Of a stretch of 64,000 nt of DNA, positions 1 to 13,460 are shown in pieces. The translations under genes were made by a program, and so were the position numbers. This stretch comes from Crotophaga sulcirostris (lineage: Eukaryota; Chordata; Aves; Cuculiformes; Crotophagidae), in assembly GCA_013397455.1 (NCBI GenBank), contig VYZB01000522.1, positions 539,205-603,204 of the forward strand. Reading direction: 5' to 3'. The notes beneath the pieces are model-generated. The model was not told the DNA's origin. It saw nothing but the letters and a program-made list of their open reading frames with translations, and made no database searches. Position 1 is the stretch's first letter. Every line of letters begins with the position of its first letter.

Positions 1-1728
1 AACGAGAATTTGATGACAAAGCCTCAATAGGCTTGACAACCCAGATGAGTGCCACAAAGTCAGCTTGTTTATCCACAGATTATCTGAATTATTCAGGCCT
101 CCTGGGTTTTCAAAATTGAGCTGGAAATGTTGCACATACAGACTTTGCCAATTGTATGTGTAGTAAGGAGAAAAAATATTCCCAGAGAAATTTCCCATGA
201 CAAAATATCCACAGTAATGACACCAATTTTTTTCACTATGTGAAGTGATCTTGTCAATTGACAAGGACTATGGTGAAAAGCTCCTGAAACAGCTACTTCT
301 AGCAGTCTAGGAGACAGTCAAAGGTCTTTCCTGACCAGTGAGATATCCATTCTTACAATTAGAAAAAAAAATTGAAGAGGCCGTCTGTTTCTCACGACGG
401 AGATTTACAACAAACCATCCTGACCCGGGCAGAACTAGCACTGGAACTGAAAAGACATAGAAGAGCTGCGGTGCTCCTCTCCACCTGCATGCTTACAGCC
501 CAACCCAAAGCCCACTGATGCTATTGACAAACTGTTTTTCCATTTGCTCTTATTAAATTAGGAACTTGGTGTTAATTATGGCACTACCTGGTTGATTTAC
601 CTTATCTATTACTAAATAATCTACTGCATCCTGCTTACAGTAGAATTGATTATGACAGCTAACACATATGGATGACTAAAAAGAACAATCTTGATTCTAA
701 GATTTCAAGAATTTAAAGATGATTGTGGCCAACAAAGGACATGTTACGATGTCTAGGAGAGAAACCATCAAAATTCCCCAAACACCTATGCCTGCATTTT
801 CTAACGCTTTGAATCTTGATTGCCTTTAATAGGAAGAATAAGGTGCAAAACCTTGCTTGAAATTATTCTTTTCTCCTGCTTGTCAAGCTGATATAACAGC
901 AATTTCTTTTATTTTCACCTTTTGTGTTTAGTACTCAAAAATCACTTACTTAAAACTTGGTCTCCTCCTCACCTTCCATCTACAAACCCTCTTCAATGAG
1001 ATAGTGGCAAAAAAATAAAGGAAATCTTCCTTCCCTTCTGTGGCAAGGGTAGGCAGCAAGGTCAAACTGCACTAGTATTAGGGGCCCTTCTTTGGGAGGA
1101 GGGAGAGAGGGGTGAGACATTAAGATAATAAAAGTAACAGTTCTAAATTTCAAATCCTTGCAAAACCAAAAATAAATCTGTGTAAAAGTAATATAGGATT
1201 CACTGTGCAAAGTTTTCAAAAGAAAGTAGTTTTTCTGTGTACACACATCAGCTTGCTCCCTTCTCCGCCCTCGGAATATTTATTTTTCATAACTGCAAGA
1301 TGGAATGTCATATTTTTAACTGAATTATGAAGAATATTCAGTTTCAACTTCTGTTTCTTACAATATTCTTTGGGATTAGCCTGGGAGAGACTGTTGTAAG
1401 GAGTAGGAAACAACCAGCCAGACTGCTGAGGGTTAAGGAATTCCTCAGGATCAGAGTCTGATGCAACACAAGGTGACTGAGTTAATTTAATTTGAATCTC
1501 AAAGTAGAGGACTACATACAAGAGCAGGGAAGAAAAAGGTCCTTTAAAACCACCTTTAATTTCTGATCTGTCTTGTTTAGTACATCTTCTCTATTTAAAA
1601 TATAGACCGCACTGTTTTGGACTAAAAGCATCAAAAACCCTAATTAATAGCGAGAGAAAAAGTTTAAGAGCATAAGATGTGCTCAATATGTTTTTCACAT
1701 GCATTTTACTGTCTGTAACTGTGGGGCA

Positions 1729-1765
1729 TTTGGGTGGGGTTTTTTGGTTCGTTGGTTGGTTTTGT
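1729..1765. repeat. G/T-rich low-complexity tract
   Basis: A short run built from GGTT and TTTTGG words. It is simple sequence with no sign of function. Confidence 0.7.
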
Positions 1766-4105
1766 TAAGAGAGCTGGAGTGGAAGTGATGGAATTGTAAT
1801 TGGTTTGAATAAAATCTTACTTGAATAGCTGAAGCCTGATAATAACAGATATCAATAAAACACTTCTTACTATAAATAAATCACCAAAAATAATTTGAGA
1901 GTAAAGAAGAATTGTTTTGTTTGTGAAGACTCAAAAGAGATAACTCTCCTGCTTTAGGTCTGAAATCAGAAACTTTTACTGACACTCAGCTCTGAGTTCA
2001 GTTTTAAGTTATGTTACGGCCAATAGTCACTTATTTGATTTCAGGAGTTTCTGGATTAGAGTAACTATCGTGTTCCATTTTAAAATGAAACTAGGAGAGA
2101 ATAACGAAGGCTGAATGTAGAAGACATAGTGAAAGGAATAATAACTGCCATTCTTTATTCAAGAAGGTAAATATTAGTGTAATAAACAATTCCAGGAAGT
2201 TTTCATTTCTTTCCAGCAAAGCAAAATTGTATTTTCCATACTGCTTAAAGTGGTAAGTTTATTTAATTTTGAAACGCTTATTTGAGTGGAAAAGACAACT
2301 ATGAATCTAATTCTTAATGCTGTACGGAGGTCCTTTCATTGACCTTCATGTATACAGAATCAAGACTGAGTAACTTATGGTGCATTTCAATTTTCAATAA
2401 AATCATAAAAGTAGGTCACTAAAGTACAGGCTCAAAAGAATTTTTAGATATATTAAAGAGAAGAATGATTATATTCATAAAAGAAGAGTTTCTCAAGCAA
2501 TAAGATTTGTGACAAAAAAATAATACTAATCAATATGTTGTATCCAAAGGGGTCTAATAATGAATTGCAGTTATCTTTAAACTACAACACTCCTCATTTA
2601 TTGTTCAGCGTGAACTACAGCTTATGAACCTACTGATTCAATAGAAATAATCAAGTGTCTTCAATAAAAAAAGATGAATGGAATCCTGAGGCTTTATGAA
2701 ACTTCATTGATGCAAAATGCATGCTTATTTTCTGTCAGTAGGTTCGCATTATTGTCAATTTTCAAATACCATATATAAAGGCCAATTATAACAGAATTAA
2801 TATGTTTTATGTTACTTTAAAATCTCTACAGCAGGGAAGTTATCACAAATACTTCTCAGTTCTTAAAGGTTTTTTGAATGGTACTTGTACCCAAACCCTT
2901 AAAATTCTAGTGCACTACGTTTGCCTCTTCTGCAAGTAGCTGCTAAATTCACGTACCTTTAGATTAAGTCTTATATAAAAAAAGCCCTATACCAGGCATT
3001 CAATAGATATTTGATATGCTGATTTAGATGACTTTTACTTGTAGATGAATAAAAAATTCATTTGCTAGTTCTTGCTACTTACACTGTGGAATACTCCTGG
3101 TTTTTATTAAGACTACAAAACCCTAAGCCTGCTCAAGTACATAGCAAAACTTTCGTTGGCACTAACACCATGGTATCACTTCCACCACTGATGTCATCTG
3201 CATTGGGATTTTGCTCTTAATTGCAGTAGTAGGTGGGTCAGTTACTTGTGAGAGATGGGCCGCTCACTGGTAACTCATGGCTCACTCACCCCCTGGTGGT
3301 CCACATAATGGTGCCTGTCTTGCTTGTGAGCCTTCACCTGAACTTCAAACCATGTTGTAGTTGTGCAGTAAGGAGCGGTCTTAACATAATAATATGTATT
3401 CCTGAAGAGTCAACAGAGATTTCAGGAATATCATGAAAGGTGAGTCACAAAACTAATGAGCTGGGCTATTAAGCTTAGGCATTTGTGAAAACATAATTTA
3501 GCAAATGCTTTTTATTTTTCTTTCATTCCTTTGGGAAAAGAACCTTTCTCTCCAACATTGGAATGCTGATATAAAGAATTTATATTGTTATGAATCATCT
3601 CTTACAAAATTTGTATGTCATCTCAAGATTCAAAAACAATACTGTAATCTTTGAAACACATCCAATATCATATTTTTATGCTAATCGGATCAACAGAAGA
3701 TATTAAGTGCATCACAAAACTGGAAATTAAAATGGACAAAGCATGTGACCATTTATAGTCAGCATTAATACTTTCAATAATGCATGCAGAAAACATATAA
3801 AATTCATTATTACAATACTTTTCTCCAACATGCATCTGAAAATGGAATGGTTCACTTTGCCTCAGGGATTTTTGAAATGGTGTCCTATTCTGTTCTTAAA
3901 TTGCTTGCTAAATGTACAATCAGGCCATCATACGTCACCTTCTCTCAGTGGGTTACTAATTTTCTTTAACTATGTTGTTTTTTTCCTCCTTTTTTTCTGG
4001 ACTTGAATGAAAAATAGAGATTTCTAATATTCCTAGTACACAGTTTCTCTGCAGATTAATTTTTCCGATGAAGTCTACAGAACTAACCTGTTAGTTGTGC
4101 CTCTT

Positions 4106-4157
4106 TTTTATGAGTGAAGGAATTTTTTATGAGTTGGGTTTTATGAGTGAAGGAATT
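4106..4157. repeat. 33-bp-period short tandem duplication
   Basis: A 19-base sequence beginning ttttatgagtgaagg occurs at 4106-4124 and again, identical, at 4139-4157, with a partial copy (ttttatgagttg) between them at 4125-4136. This looks like a recent local duplication. It lies inside a 106-codon plus-strand open frame that I do not consider a gene. Confidence 0.8.
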
Positions 4158-6214
4158 CAATGTTACTGTGAATGGATACATACACTTCCGATAACAGTCA
4201 GCTTTGGTATAGTAACATCTCTCTTGGTTAAGCCTGGCACGGATTGTGAAACAGCATGCAGGAGGAAAAGTCCAGGTATAAAATGCACACTTGCAGGAGC
4301 AGCCTTCAATACCTATCTTCAATACTTTGAACTAAGATTGAGGTCGGTTATTAACTCAAATTCTGCGAGCACTACTTGTTTTGCTTTCAATGAATGCTTA
4401 AAAATGTGGCAGTGAATTATTGCTCCTTCTGCATCAAATAGCATTATCATATAAATAAAACTCTAGTGAATTTTTTATTCATTCATAGATAGGGCTGCAT
4501 AAATTTTAAGTTTCTAGACTCTTTGTGGAGAACATCATCCTGACCAGCAACAACTTATAAGTAGAGCCTGAATTTTGTGAATAATTTTAAGCTGATTAAA
4601 AAAAAAGCCTACCTAACCAGAAGGCAACAGAAGGAAGAGAAGGTGGTTAACTTTTGATTTTGCAAAATATGTAAAAACCTAAGCATGGGACCAGCTAAAA
4701 AGGTTTTTTTGGTTTTAATTTCAGACAAAGAACAATTAGTTGTTTCTACAGCCTTGTTCATTGGCCTTGAGGAAGCTTGCTGTCCCAGACAAGCTACACA
4801 CAGGATTTTGTATTTGTATAGCCTTTATGTATGATACAGCGTGCAAGATTTGGTTACACATGAGCTAGCACGGCTTTCATGTGGCTACTCCTACTGGGAA
4901 AAAATAAGTCGTGAAGAAGCGATCAGGTCAATATTGTTGTCTGTATATTCTGACATGCCTTTTGGTGAATCCCATAATCTAAAACAGTTATCTTTTTGAA
5001 TCAACATTTTTCAGGCATTCTTTATTGTACCATCACAACTAAAAGCGTTCAGTTTTCTGTTCCACGCAAGCATAAAGTGTTACTGAGGATTACCAAAAAA
5101 GAGGCTTAGAGCAACATACATGCCTGTTAAAACCCCTCTCCCCTCTCAACCTCCCACACAGAAACCCCTCTTAAATAAGCTCAGTGTGGTTTTTTCAGGT
5201 GAATGTTTTTGTCTATCCCAGTACAATTACAGAGCTATAAAAGGGATCTGCCTAAAACAAATAAAGAAATGAAACCAAAGGACATATGAGAGTTTTTTTC
5301 CTGGGCCATCAGTGAACAGCCACAGCACTGTAATCTCAACCACTGCAAGAATTTGTTCTTGAAAGACAGGGGACTAGTCACAGCTCTCAAATACTTTAAT
5401 TTAAAAGAACAACTTCAACAAAATGGTGTGCTTGAGCAACTGTCAAGATACAGGGAATGGAAATGAATCAGAAGACTCCGGTGTCAGGTGTATCGGGCTG
5501 ATGTGGGAACAGAGCTTTGAAATGCAATGGGCCTGCCTTCCTGCTGTCCTTGTGAGATCGTTGTGTACAGTGCGTATGTAAATGAAGTAAGAACTGGAAA
5601 ACAGCAGGTTACACTGCAGGGCCACGAAGAGCTACATAACGCAAAAGGCAGAAAAAAGACTGTTGTAAGCAGCAACATGGAACAGGAAACAGGGAACTAC
5701 TAGCAGATTCTGTGCAGAGTATTTGCTTCATACTTGTAAATCAAGAGATGATTTGACACTGCATTCTGTGAGTTAGATCTCCTGTACCATTCTTCAGAAA
5801 AGGAAGATGTTTTCATTAAATCATATGGCATCACCTAGGCTTTTCTCATCTTTTAATAACTGCTAGCCTCACCAAAGCATAAAACTCTTTACACCACCCA
5901 CTTCTCATTCAGTGTGAAGCAAATTTTATAGTAACATCAATAATGAGCATTAGGATGAGATAAAGTTGTGTAGCTCATTGCAAGTTCTTGAATAACACCA
6001 GACAGGATGATAATCAGTTTGGGTGCTTGATTCTTCATCAGAGTCTTTTGGCTAAGGATGCTATAAGACATGCGCTGTCCTAATAACAGATATAAGCAAA
6101 TATAAAAGAGCTCATTAAGCACGTGCTGAGCTTGGCTCTTCTTGGCTCTTGACATTGTGTGGTCCTCCTAGCCATAGGTACAAGTCAGGTTACAGTAATA
6201 CCAAATTTTAGGGG

Positions 6215-6267
6215 GCAAAAAACCCATAAAACCAAACAAAACAGCACCAAAAAACCCACCACCAAAC
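6215..6267. repeat. A/C-rich low-complexity tract
   Basis: A run of AAAACC and CAAAA words. It is simple sequence with no protein-coding or structural signal. Confidence 0.7.
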
Positions 6268-6581
6268 ATGCTATAATAAAGAGAACAAAAATGAGCTACC
6301 AAGCTTAGATATTACTAGTATTCGATTTGTGACAGAACAAGGAAGCATCAGCTACCAAGTTCTGATGAGAAAAGTCTTATAGGATTCAAACCCTAATGTA
6401 AAATCACATACATTGCATACATAAGATGATATTAATTATATAGCTAGCATGAGTTCTGATAGCAATTCATGAAGTTGCTGGAACAAGCCTACATGGTGCC
6501 CTAGGAGCACCATCTATTTTGCTCTGGGCTCTGCCTACAGCCCCTGTGTTCACCAGGACAGCTCTGTCTGTTGCAGGAACT

Positions 6582-6620
6582 TGCTGAGCATCCATGCCAA
6601 GTCTGTGCTGAGCATCCATG
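6582..6620. repeat. 24-bp-period direct repeat
   Basis: The 15-mer tgctgagcatccatg occurs at 6582-6596 and 6606-6620, giving a two-copy tandem repeat of period 24. It keeps frames open locally on both strands, which explains the short overlapping open frames there. Confidence 0.8.
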
Positions 6621-6970
6621 TCTGTGGCACACACTGGATCAAGTCTCACTTTTTGGAAAATTCATGAACTCAAGAAGGTTTTGTCAGGACAAATCTACTC
6701 TCTGTGCTGTAGCTGTTAATCAGACTGCTTCTGTTATATATCAAAACTATTCTACTTAAAATAAGATGTTAATTCCTGCACTTTTCAGTAAAATAAACAG
6801 ATTAAACACCTTGCTTGTCTTTAAGCTTCCACAACCGCATGCATACCCTCATTTGACCCTCCCCTGGATTAGAAATTGAAACCATGTTTTTCGTGAGGAA
6901 AGCAGGTGAAAGTTTCCAAGATAAATAACATTTAAGCAGGATGAAATTGCAGTTACATTATACAGAGCCT

Positions 6971-7015
6971 AAAAAAAATAAAAAGGAAGAAAGAAAGAAA
7001 AAAAAAGAGGAGAAG
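6971..7015. repeat. A/GAAA-rich simple repeat
   Basis: A purine-only run made of poly-A and GAAA units. It could be the decayed tail of an old retroposon, but no body is recognisable upstream. Confidence 0.7.
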
Positions 7016-9497
7016 GCTGTCTATTCCTGTCAAGTTATTGATCAATTTTCATCATCCCTATGAAAATGATGAGTTTTAAACAAACAAACTAAAAAAGCTG
7101 CTTAATAAACTAAGTCACTTTCTTGCTCAGGTAACAGTCCCTCTGTATGACCTTGTAGCTTTACCAAGAAAGACAGACAATCTGTTTTATGAGTGGCTTT
7201 TTCTTTCTGCTAACTTCCCTCTGTTTCCACCCACATAATTTATTTTTTAACAGAAGAAGATAATTTCCATTTTGAAATTATCATACTTGGTTTTCACACA
7301 ACCCATTTTTCATACGTAAGAGTTTCCAAACCAGAACCACAGCTCTCTGCATCTCAGAAAATAACTGACTCTTTTTTCTTTCTCTCAGGTAAGATTCTGA
7401 ATCCCTTTTTCCTTTTCTCATAGATTATTTAACCATTTTGCTGGCCCTGTGCTAGTTTCTTCAGTAATTCAACATCATTACTCTAGCTCCTTCCAGTGGT
7501 AAATCATAACGTTCAACAGGAAAAGAATAGAGCTTTTAATATACCTTTAATCATTTTGCTCTACAGAAGCCAAATGCCTGTCTTTTAAACCAAGCCTTTC
7601 TGCTTCTTCTAGTTGCATCAAAGGTAAGGACTAAACAAAGCCTAAAGGTACAGCTCAGCTATATTCACAGCTCCAGCAGTTTTGCTAAGGAAGCTAACAT
7701 TCCCATGTCATCTCCACCACAGCACAGCCTGTTACTTTTTTTGTCTGCTATAAAGCTGTGAGGGTAATCGCACAAACAGGAGAACAGCAAATCTGTGTTT
7801 CAGGCTAACTACAGTTTGCCTAAATCAAAACTGGGAGGGGGCAACTTGAAATAAGTTCATGGTTCATCTTTCTGAGAATTATGTGCTTTTTGAAATATTG
7901 TTACCAAACAAAGGAATAAAAAAGCAATCAATATTTAAGTAAGCATTAAAAAGATACTTTTACATTACCTCATTTTAGAATTATACGCATTTGAGAAACC
8001 CTACATGAACTGAAAGATGAACTCTGAACTCTTCTGTGACAATCCAGAATTAAAAAAAAAAACAAAGGTCCCAAATACAACATATGAGCTACAAATGCTA
8101 AAAATAAGCTTATCAAGGGAAGCCTGTGGCAACATTATGGGAGAAATTTGGAGTACCATTGATTATCGTCTTGAAAAATATTAAAGTCAAATAAACTTAT
8201 TAAAGAAAGTGCATCAGAAACTGAAGAAACAATTCATTACAGAACTGTGGGCACGTTAATATTCAGCAGTTCTGCAATCACAGCCATAAACTGTCAGCAG
8301 AGAATACATGTGATCATCTATTTGATTATAAAGTACCTAAGACTGTTCAGCAGGTCAGATTTTTCAGCCGGCTGAGTTTTCTAATAGCTCTTCTCAATCA
8401 AGGGACTGTGCTGCACTGTGGACACCAAGCACAAATACAAGGATGATGGAGGTCACTGACCCATCTTTTTAAACAAAAAAGGACGGTCCACAGCAGCTCT
8501 ACAAATGCTACTGCCTACAGATTTCTGCTCAAAATCTTTGCTTTATTGGTAAATATAAAAATGTAGGCCCTTGTCATTAGGTGCTATGCCACAATAAACC
8601 AGAGTTAAACAAATATGTAGGGAATCATTAGTCTGAATAGTAATTTGACCTCAGCACATGATTTAAGACTCCAGTCCCTCAAAAGATTATCCATGTGCTT
8701 AAATCTATCTACATGTAAAATGCTATTACAATTAATCACTGGGGGCAAGTTGGTTAAGGGAATCAGTGAAAGAACATTTACTCCATGTCTTATAATTGGT
8801 TGAGTCTGTTTCTTATTAATCAAACCCTACTTAGCACTTTCGTATTAGTTATGCTTAAATTAAAAAGCTGGCTGCCCACTTTGTTTCACAATTCACATTT
8901 CTCTTCCTCAAGGAAAATTCTTCTCAGTTAGCTCCCTGGTCTCTCTTAGGAGAGGTTATAGGAACAATATCACAGAAGGAATTGTGACTCTCTTGTTGTA
9001 CTAAAAGACCTTAGAGGCAGATTCATAGAAAGATGGAGACTCATAAATGGGACTCAAGCACTGAAATTCCTGGTGAGTTCAAAATCATGACCTTGAAAGC
9101 TTGGTGATTAGCCATACTTTAATAAATGTATTTAAACAATAAAGCTTGAGGCAATATGGAATAGGGTCTACAGTTCAGCCAAGCACACAAGAACTAAAAT
9201 GTTTTATTACTTAATAATTTGGAACCAAAATGTTACTGCTTTCAAAATATTAGTTGATCCTAGAGATACCATTTATTTATTCTAAGCTGCAAGTTGCACC
9301 TTAACTTGGACTAATTTTACGCAGGACTGCTTAAAACAGCATTTACCTTCAAACCATATCTGAACACAAACCAGAAACAGGAAGATCACGAGCCCTTGAT
9401 CGATGGATATTATGTAGGGAATTCTATGTTATGGAGTCTCCTCTAACGTGCACATGGCCATCCCCAAGAACAGGAGCCTGCTTAGAGGCATTTGTCT

Positions 9498-9870
9498 TCC
9501 TATAAAGACAGGCTGAGAGAGTTGGGGTTGTTCAGCCTGGAGATGAGAAGGCTCCAGGGAGATCTTAGAGCAGCCTTTCAGTACTGAAAGGGGCTACAGG
9601 AAAGCTGTGGAGGGACTTTTACAAGGGCCTGTAGTGACAGGACAAATGGGAATGTCTTAAAATTGGAAGGGGGGAGATTTTGATTAGACATTAGGCACAG
9701 GTTGCCTAAAAAGTGGTGGCTGCCCTATCCCTGGAGGTGTTCAAGGCCAGGCTGGATGGGGTTTTGAGCCCCCTGACCCAGTGGGAGGTGTCCCTGCCCA
9801 TGGCAAGGGGTGGAACCGGATGGGCTTTGAGGTCCCTTCCAACCCAAACCATTTTGTGATTCTATGATTT
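9498..9870 (+). mobile_element. CR1 LINE, 3' end, plus strand
   Basis: A 5'-truncated copy of the CR1 non-LTR retrotransposon, which moves by target-primed reverse transcription and usually leaves short 3' pieces. Visible landmarks in order are a ggctgagagagttgggg start, the ttgttcagcctggaga segment, the gaggtgttcaaggccaggct segment, ggtcccttccaaccc, and the terminal octamer-like tail attctatgatt at 9859-9869. Compared with my memory of the family, about 45 bases are missing near 9690-9710, before the 'ggttgcc' segment. Coding capacity is gone. Family assignment is strong; the subfamily is not determined. Confidence 0.9.
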
Positions 9871-10604
9871 TACTTTCCTTCATTAAAGCAGAGTAACTCT
9901 GCCCAAACTGACCAAGTACGTTGTGAGGAAAAAAACAGAACAGATCCCGTACCCCAGGAGGACACACACATCAGGAAGGACCCTGGCTGCTCCCTACAGT
10001 GCAGCAGCCGCTGAGTGCACGCGCGGCCCCCACAGGTGGGATCAGAGCCGGGCCCCCTCACCTCTCTGCTGCACTCCCGCCTCCTGGCGCTGTGGTCCTG
10101 CTGCCCTCCTGGCCACGGCACGGCTTTGGAGGGAAAGACTCTAGGGAACAGCTGTGTAGAATGCGAGGTATGTGAGGAATGGCTGTGAGGAACGGCAGCG
10201 TGAGCAGCATGAGGAATGGCTCCAGGAAGCAAGAAGAGCGCGGGGCGAGGTTGTGAGGAGGACGAGGGGCAAGAAAAGAGCGCGGGGCAGCTGCGAGGAG
10301 CGTGAGGGACACGAGGAGCATGAGGCGAGGCTGTGAGGAACTGGAGGAGAAGGAGGAGTGCGGGACTGCGAGGAGCACCAGAAGCACAAGGTGATGGGCA
10401 AGGGCAGCCCGTTGGCAGCGGGGCTGGGGCGTTGTTCCTGTCTGAGCGCAGCGGGGCTGGCACGGGTGTGGGCGGCAGCATGTGCCATGGTGCAACTGCC
10501 TCTGTGTGTGTGTGTGTGTGTGAGCTTTTATCTAATGGTTCAACTGGGAGTTTTGAGGGTTTGGGGCTTGGATGATTTTATTTAGAGGAGGTTTTAGCAG
10601 GACA
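9871..10604. other. GC-rich island with purine-rich degenerate minisatellite
   Basis: This stretch is much more GC- and CpG-rich than anything around it and sits between two same-direction CR1 ends. From about 10160 to 10390 the plus strand is a purine-rich imperfect repeat. Words such as gaggagc, gtgaggaa and agagcgcggggc recur, the last near 10225 and 10275, giving units of roughly 35-50 bases. Because the minus strand of such a repeat has few stops, three overlapping minus-strand frames (203, 145 and 115 codons) are open, all low in complexity and rich in Pro, Ser, Ala and Leu. I read this as minisatellite rather than gene. A small CpG island or non-coding transcript start cannot be excluded. 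Confidence 0.6.
10503..10522. repeat. (TG)10 microsatellite
   Basis: Ten uninterrupted TG units. It is simple sequence, a likely length-polymorphic site. Confidence 0.95.
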
Positions 10605-11034
10605 ACTGCAGAAAGGGCAGCGGAGCTGGGGAAGGGTCTGGAGAACAAGCATTTTGAAGAGTGGTTGAGGGACCTGGTGTTGTTTAGTCTTGAGAGGAGG
10701 AGGCTGAGGGGAGACCTCACTGCCCTCTGCAGCTCCCAGAAAGGAAATTGTAGTGAGATGGGTGCTGGTCTCTTCTCCCAAGTAACAAGTGATGGGACAA
10801 GAGGAAATGGCCTCAAGTTGTGCCAGGGGAGGTTTAGGACAAATTTCTTTACTGACAGAGTGGTGAAGCACTGGTAGAGGCTGCCCAGGGCAGTGGTGGA
10901 GTCTCCATCCCTGGAGGCATTCAAAAACTGTTGAAGAATTTTGGGACATGGTTTAGTAGGCACAGTGATGTTGGGCTGATGCTTGGACTGGATGAACTTA
11001 GAGGTCTTTTCCAGCCTCAATGATTCTGTACTTC
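10605..11034 (+). mobile_element. CR1 LINE, 3' end, plus strand
   Basis: A second 5'-truncated CR1 copy, of a different subtype from the one at 9.5 kb. It starts near gcggagctggggaagggtctgg and runs through gctgaggggagacctca, a ctgcccagggcagtggtgg segment and a gatttagtaggca-like segment to the tail tgattctgt at about 11024-11032. A plus-strand frame still reads as the usual CR1 stretch ([20 protein letters not shown]). The minus-strand 162-codon frame at 10532-11020 is antisense shadow. Confidence 0.9.
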
Positions 11035-12407
11035 TAAAGTTGAAGCCGGACCTGTTTCAGCAAAGGTTTGGCTCTGGCTGTCTCAGGTTCCCCCATCCTG
11101 TTCAGCCTAAAGCAGCTCCCCCACTCATTCTCACAGCTGTTTCTCATAGCACAACAAATTGCCAAATTCCCTTCGTGCCAAACGGACAACAAGTGTAGAG
11201 GTTGCTGAATACAAGGTTCTCAATTCAGCTCTGGGGGCAAAGAACTCAATATTTAGCCGAGCCAGGCCTAATAAACTGAACCCACCCAAAGCTTTCTGTG
11301 TACATGCTTTTTGGAGATGTGCAGTTGCCGTCTTTGAAAGTTTAAAAACAGTTGAGAAGATAAAATCACTGCGTAGTGAAAAAGCAGAAACCACCAGGTT
11401 CCATCTGGTGCTTTATCCCTCACTCCACTGAAAAATCTGGTTGTAATGTGTGAGGAGAGGGTGCTGAACAGCTTGAAAGGTTAGAGTGTGATTAATGGGA
11501 TGATGTGTGGGTATCACGTGGTAATCCCCCTACACACTATCCAATTCAATTTGGCCTTTATCATGTTGTAGAAAAGATTTAAATAGTCTTTCAAGGCCAG
11601 AAGAATAACATTATCACAATCCTCTATTCCTCCTTAATATGATTCTCTCAAAAGCAGATTTAGTATGGAGAAGTAGTTTCAATAACAAATAGAGATCAGA
11701 TAAAATAAAATACTCCTCCACCCCAATGCTGGTCTCACTTGGAGAATTGTTTATTTGTGAGTTAAAATATTACTTTCAGACTGGAAGTTCCAATAAGGCA
11801 AACTAAAATCTAGGAATTATGTAATGGTAAAATAGAAGCTGTTAGTGATTGCAAGTACTCCGTTTAGTAAGGAAACCAAACAGGAGAACTTTACATGTAC
11901 ATTATTGTCAAAAACCTTAACTAATAAATTTTTTAAAAGAACTTAGTCATGCAAAAAAAGAGATTTGAAGTGCTAAAGCAGGAACAAGTTAAAATTTTCA
12001 AGTGGGGGGAAAAAATAGTAACTTTTCATATGCTTTAAGCCACAATCTGTTTTTCTTCTAACCTTATTCTGTGCATGAACCATGTTCATCAGAGTGCCAG
12101 TAGTGGCTGGAGCCTTGTGAATGTGTTGTGAAGAAAACAGCAAAGGTGGCTTTGGCCACTTAGTAATCATATTGCAGATTAGAATTAACTTACCTGAAGA
12201 AACATCCTGTGACCATGTGTATAAGATTTTTTCTTTTTTTACATAGTAGTGCTATACATTATGATTAACCTTTGTCTCTGAAATAATTCATAGAAAGGAA
12301 GATATGTTCTCATGGACTTAGCATCTTCAAGAACATGATATTTAAGGTGCTTGATGGTGCTCCAAGGAGATGTGGAATATTGGTGAATTCAATGCAATGA
12401 GTAAGAG

Positions 12408-12430
12408 CCATATATTTCAGAAATATATGG
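12408..12430. repeat. Perfect 10-bp inverted repeat
   Basis: Arms ccatatattt (12408-12417) and aaatatatgg (12421-12430) are exact reverse complements around a 3-base spacer, cag. This is short and AT-rich, so it may well be chance. Confidence 0.9.
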
Positions 12431-13431
12431 AAGAAAAAGAAGGCTAGATAGAAAAAGAACTAAAAAATCTCTTTGCAGACATACTCAGGTTTCTATTATT
12501 TTTTGTTAAAAATTCTCAATGAAGTTGTGAGGCTTCCTTCAACTTGAACTTACAGAGGTGGCTAAGTGATTTTTTGATCCGGACTTCATATATGATGCAT
12601 TTCTTCATTATGAACAAAACCAATCGTTGCTGTACATTAAATTGCCATGCTTTTCCTTCTACTGCAAAATGTCTTATTTCTCAGTCCCTCTGAAGTCAAA
12701 TTTTCCTTATTTCTTTTTACTCTGTTTTGCATCTTCCCTCATTACCCAATCACCTTTCAATTCATGACCTACAGAGAATGTGAGAAGAACTTTCCAGCAT
12801 TCAGCCGTCTGGTTAATGAACCTCCCACGAGATATGGGGGTTCGTTTACCATTGTAGTATTTGTTTGTTTTTGTTAGTTTACTTCAATATTTTGTCCTGT
12901 CTGTGTATGTTTTCTATTGATACCTCTCTTAAAGCTGAATCTTTCCCATTTAAACTGCATTTGAACAATAGTAAATCCAGATGTTAGCAGCATAAAAGGG
13001 TTACCCTTCCCTTTCTCATTCTGTTCTGTAAGATTTGGACCTCACAGTGGCAAATGGCAGACTCTGTATTCTAAGAACCACTGAACTACTCTGACCCCTT
13101 TGGACCTTTTAGAAATGCAAATCTACTTGATGTTTTCATGTGACTGTTTGCATGTAAAATAGATGTAACTGTTCTAGAGAGTGTTCTGGTAAAAACATCA
13201 GGGTTACAGCCTTTTAAATAATTTAACTACAGATTATTTTTTCTTTCCTAGGTAGTTAGTTGTAAATGTCCTCAGAGTCAGTTAATGTGTGTCTGCAAAG
13301 TCTTTGTTCCTTGGCTAAAGTGTAAGTGCACTTTATGTATTTGCATTACCTATCAATATGGATCAATCATCTGTTTGGATCTGTTAGTGAGTCTTCAAAA
13401 ACAATGTATATAGTCTTGAAAAAATATAAAA

Positions 13432-13460
13432 ATGTATATGTGTATGTGTATATATATATA
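13432..13460. repeat. Alternating TA/TG microsatellite
   Basis: An almost perfectly alternating purine-pyrimidine run of TATG and TATA words. It is simple sequence, potentially length-variable. Confidence 0.8.

Larger units (their letters stand above)
1..9497. other. Gene-free AT-rich stretch
   Basis: No open frame here exceeds about 106 codons and none resembles a known protein. The short frames often overlap on both strands, as expected by chance. Apart from the small repeats listed separately (1729-1765, 4106-4157, 6215-6267, 6582-6620, 6971-7015) I see no element I can name. Conserved non-coding elements could be present but cannot be recognised without alignment. Confidence 0.7.

Noticed and set aside
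4095..4415. 106-codon plus-strand frame
   Set aside because: The start lies in a local tandem duplication, there is no domain resemblance, and an opposite-strand frame overlaps.
9870..10481. 203-codon minus-strand open frame (longest in the window)
   Set aside because: Low-complexity Pro/Ser/Ala/Leu composition. Three frames are open at once across the same purine-rich minisatellite, and the 3' part of the frame runs through unrelated sequence. I kept only the island as a finding.
10532..11020. 162-codon minus-strand open frame
   Set aside because: Antisense to the CR1 copy at 10605-11034.
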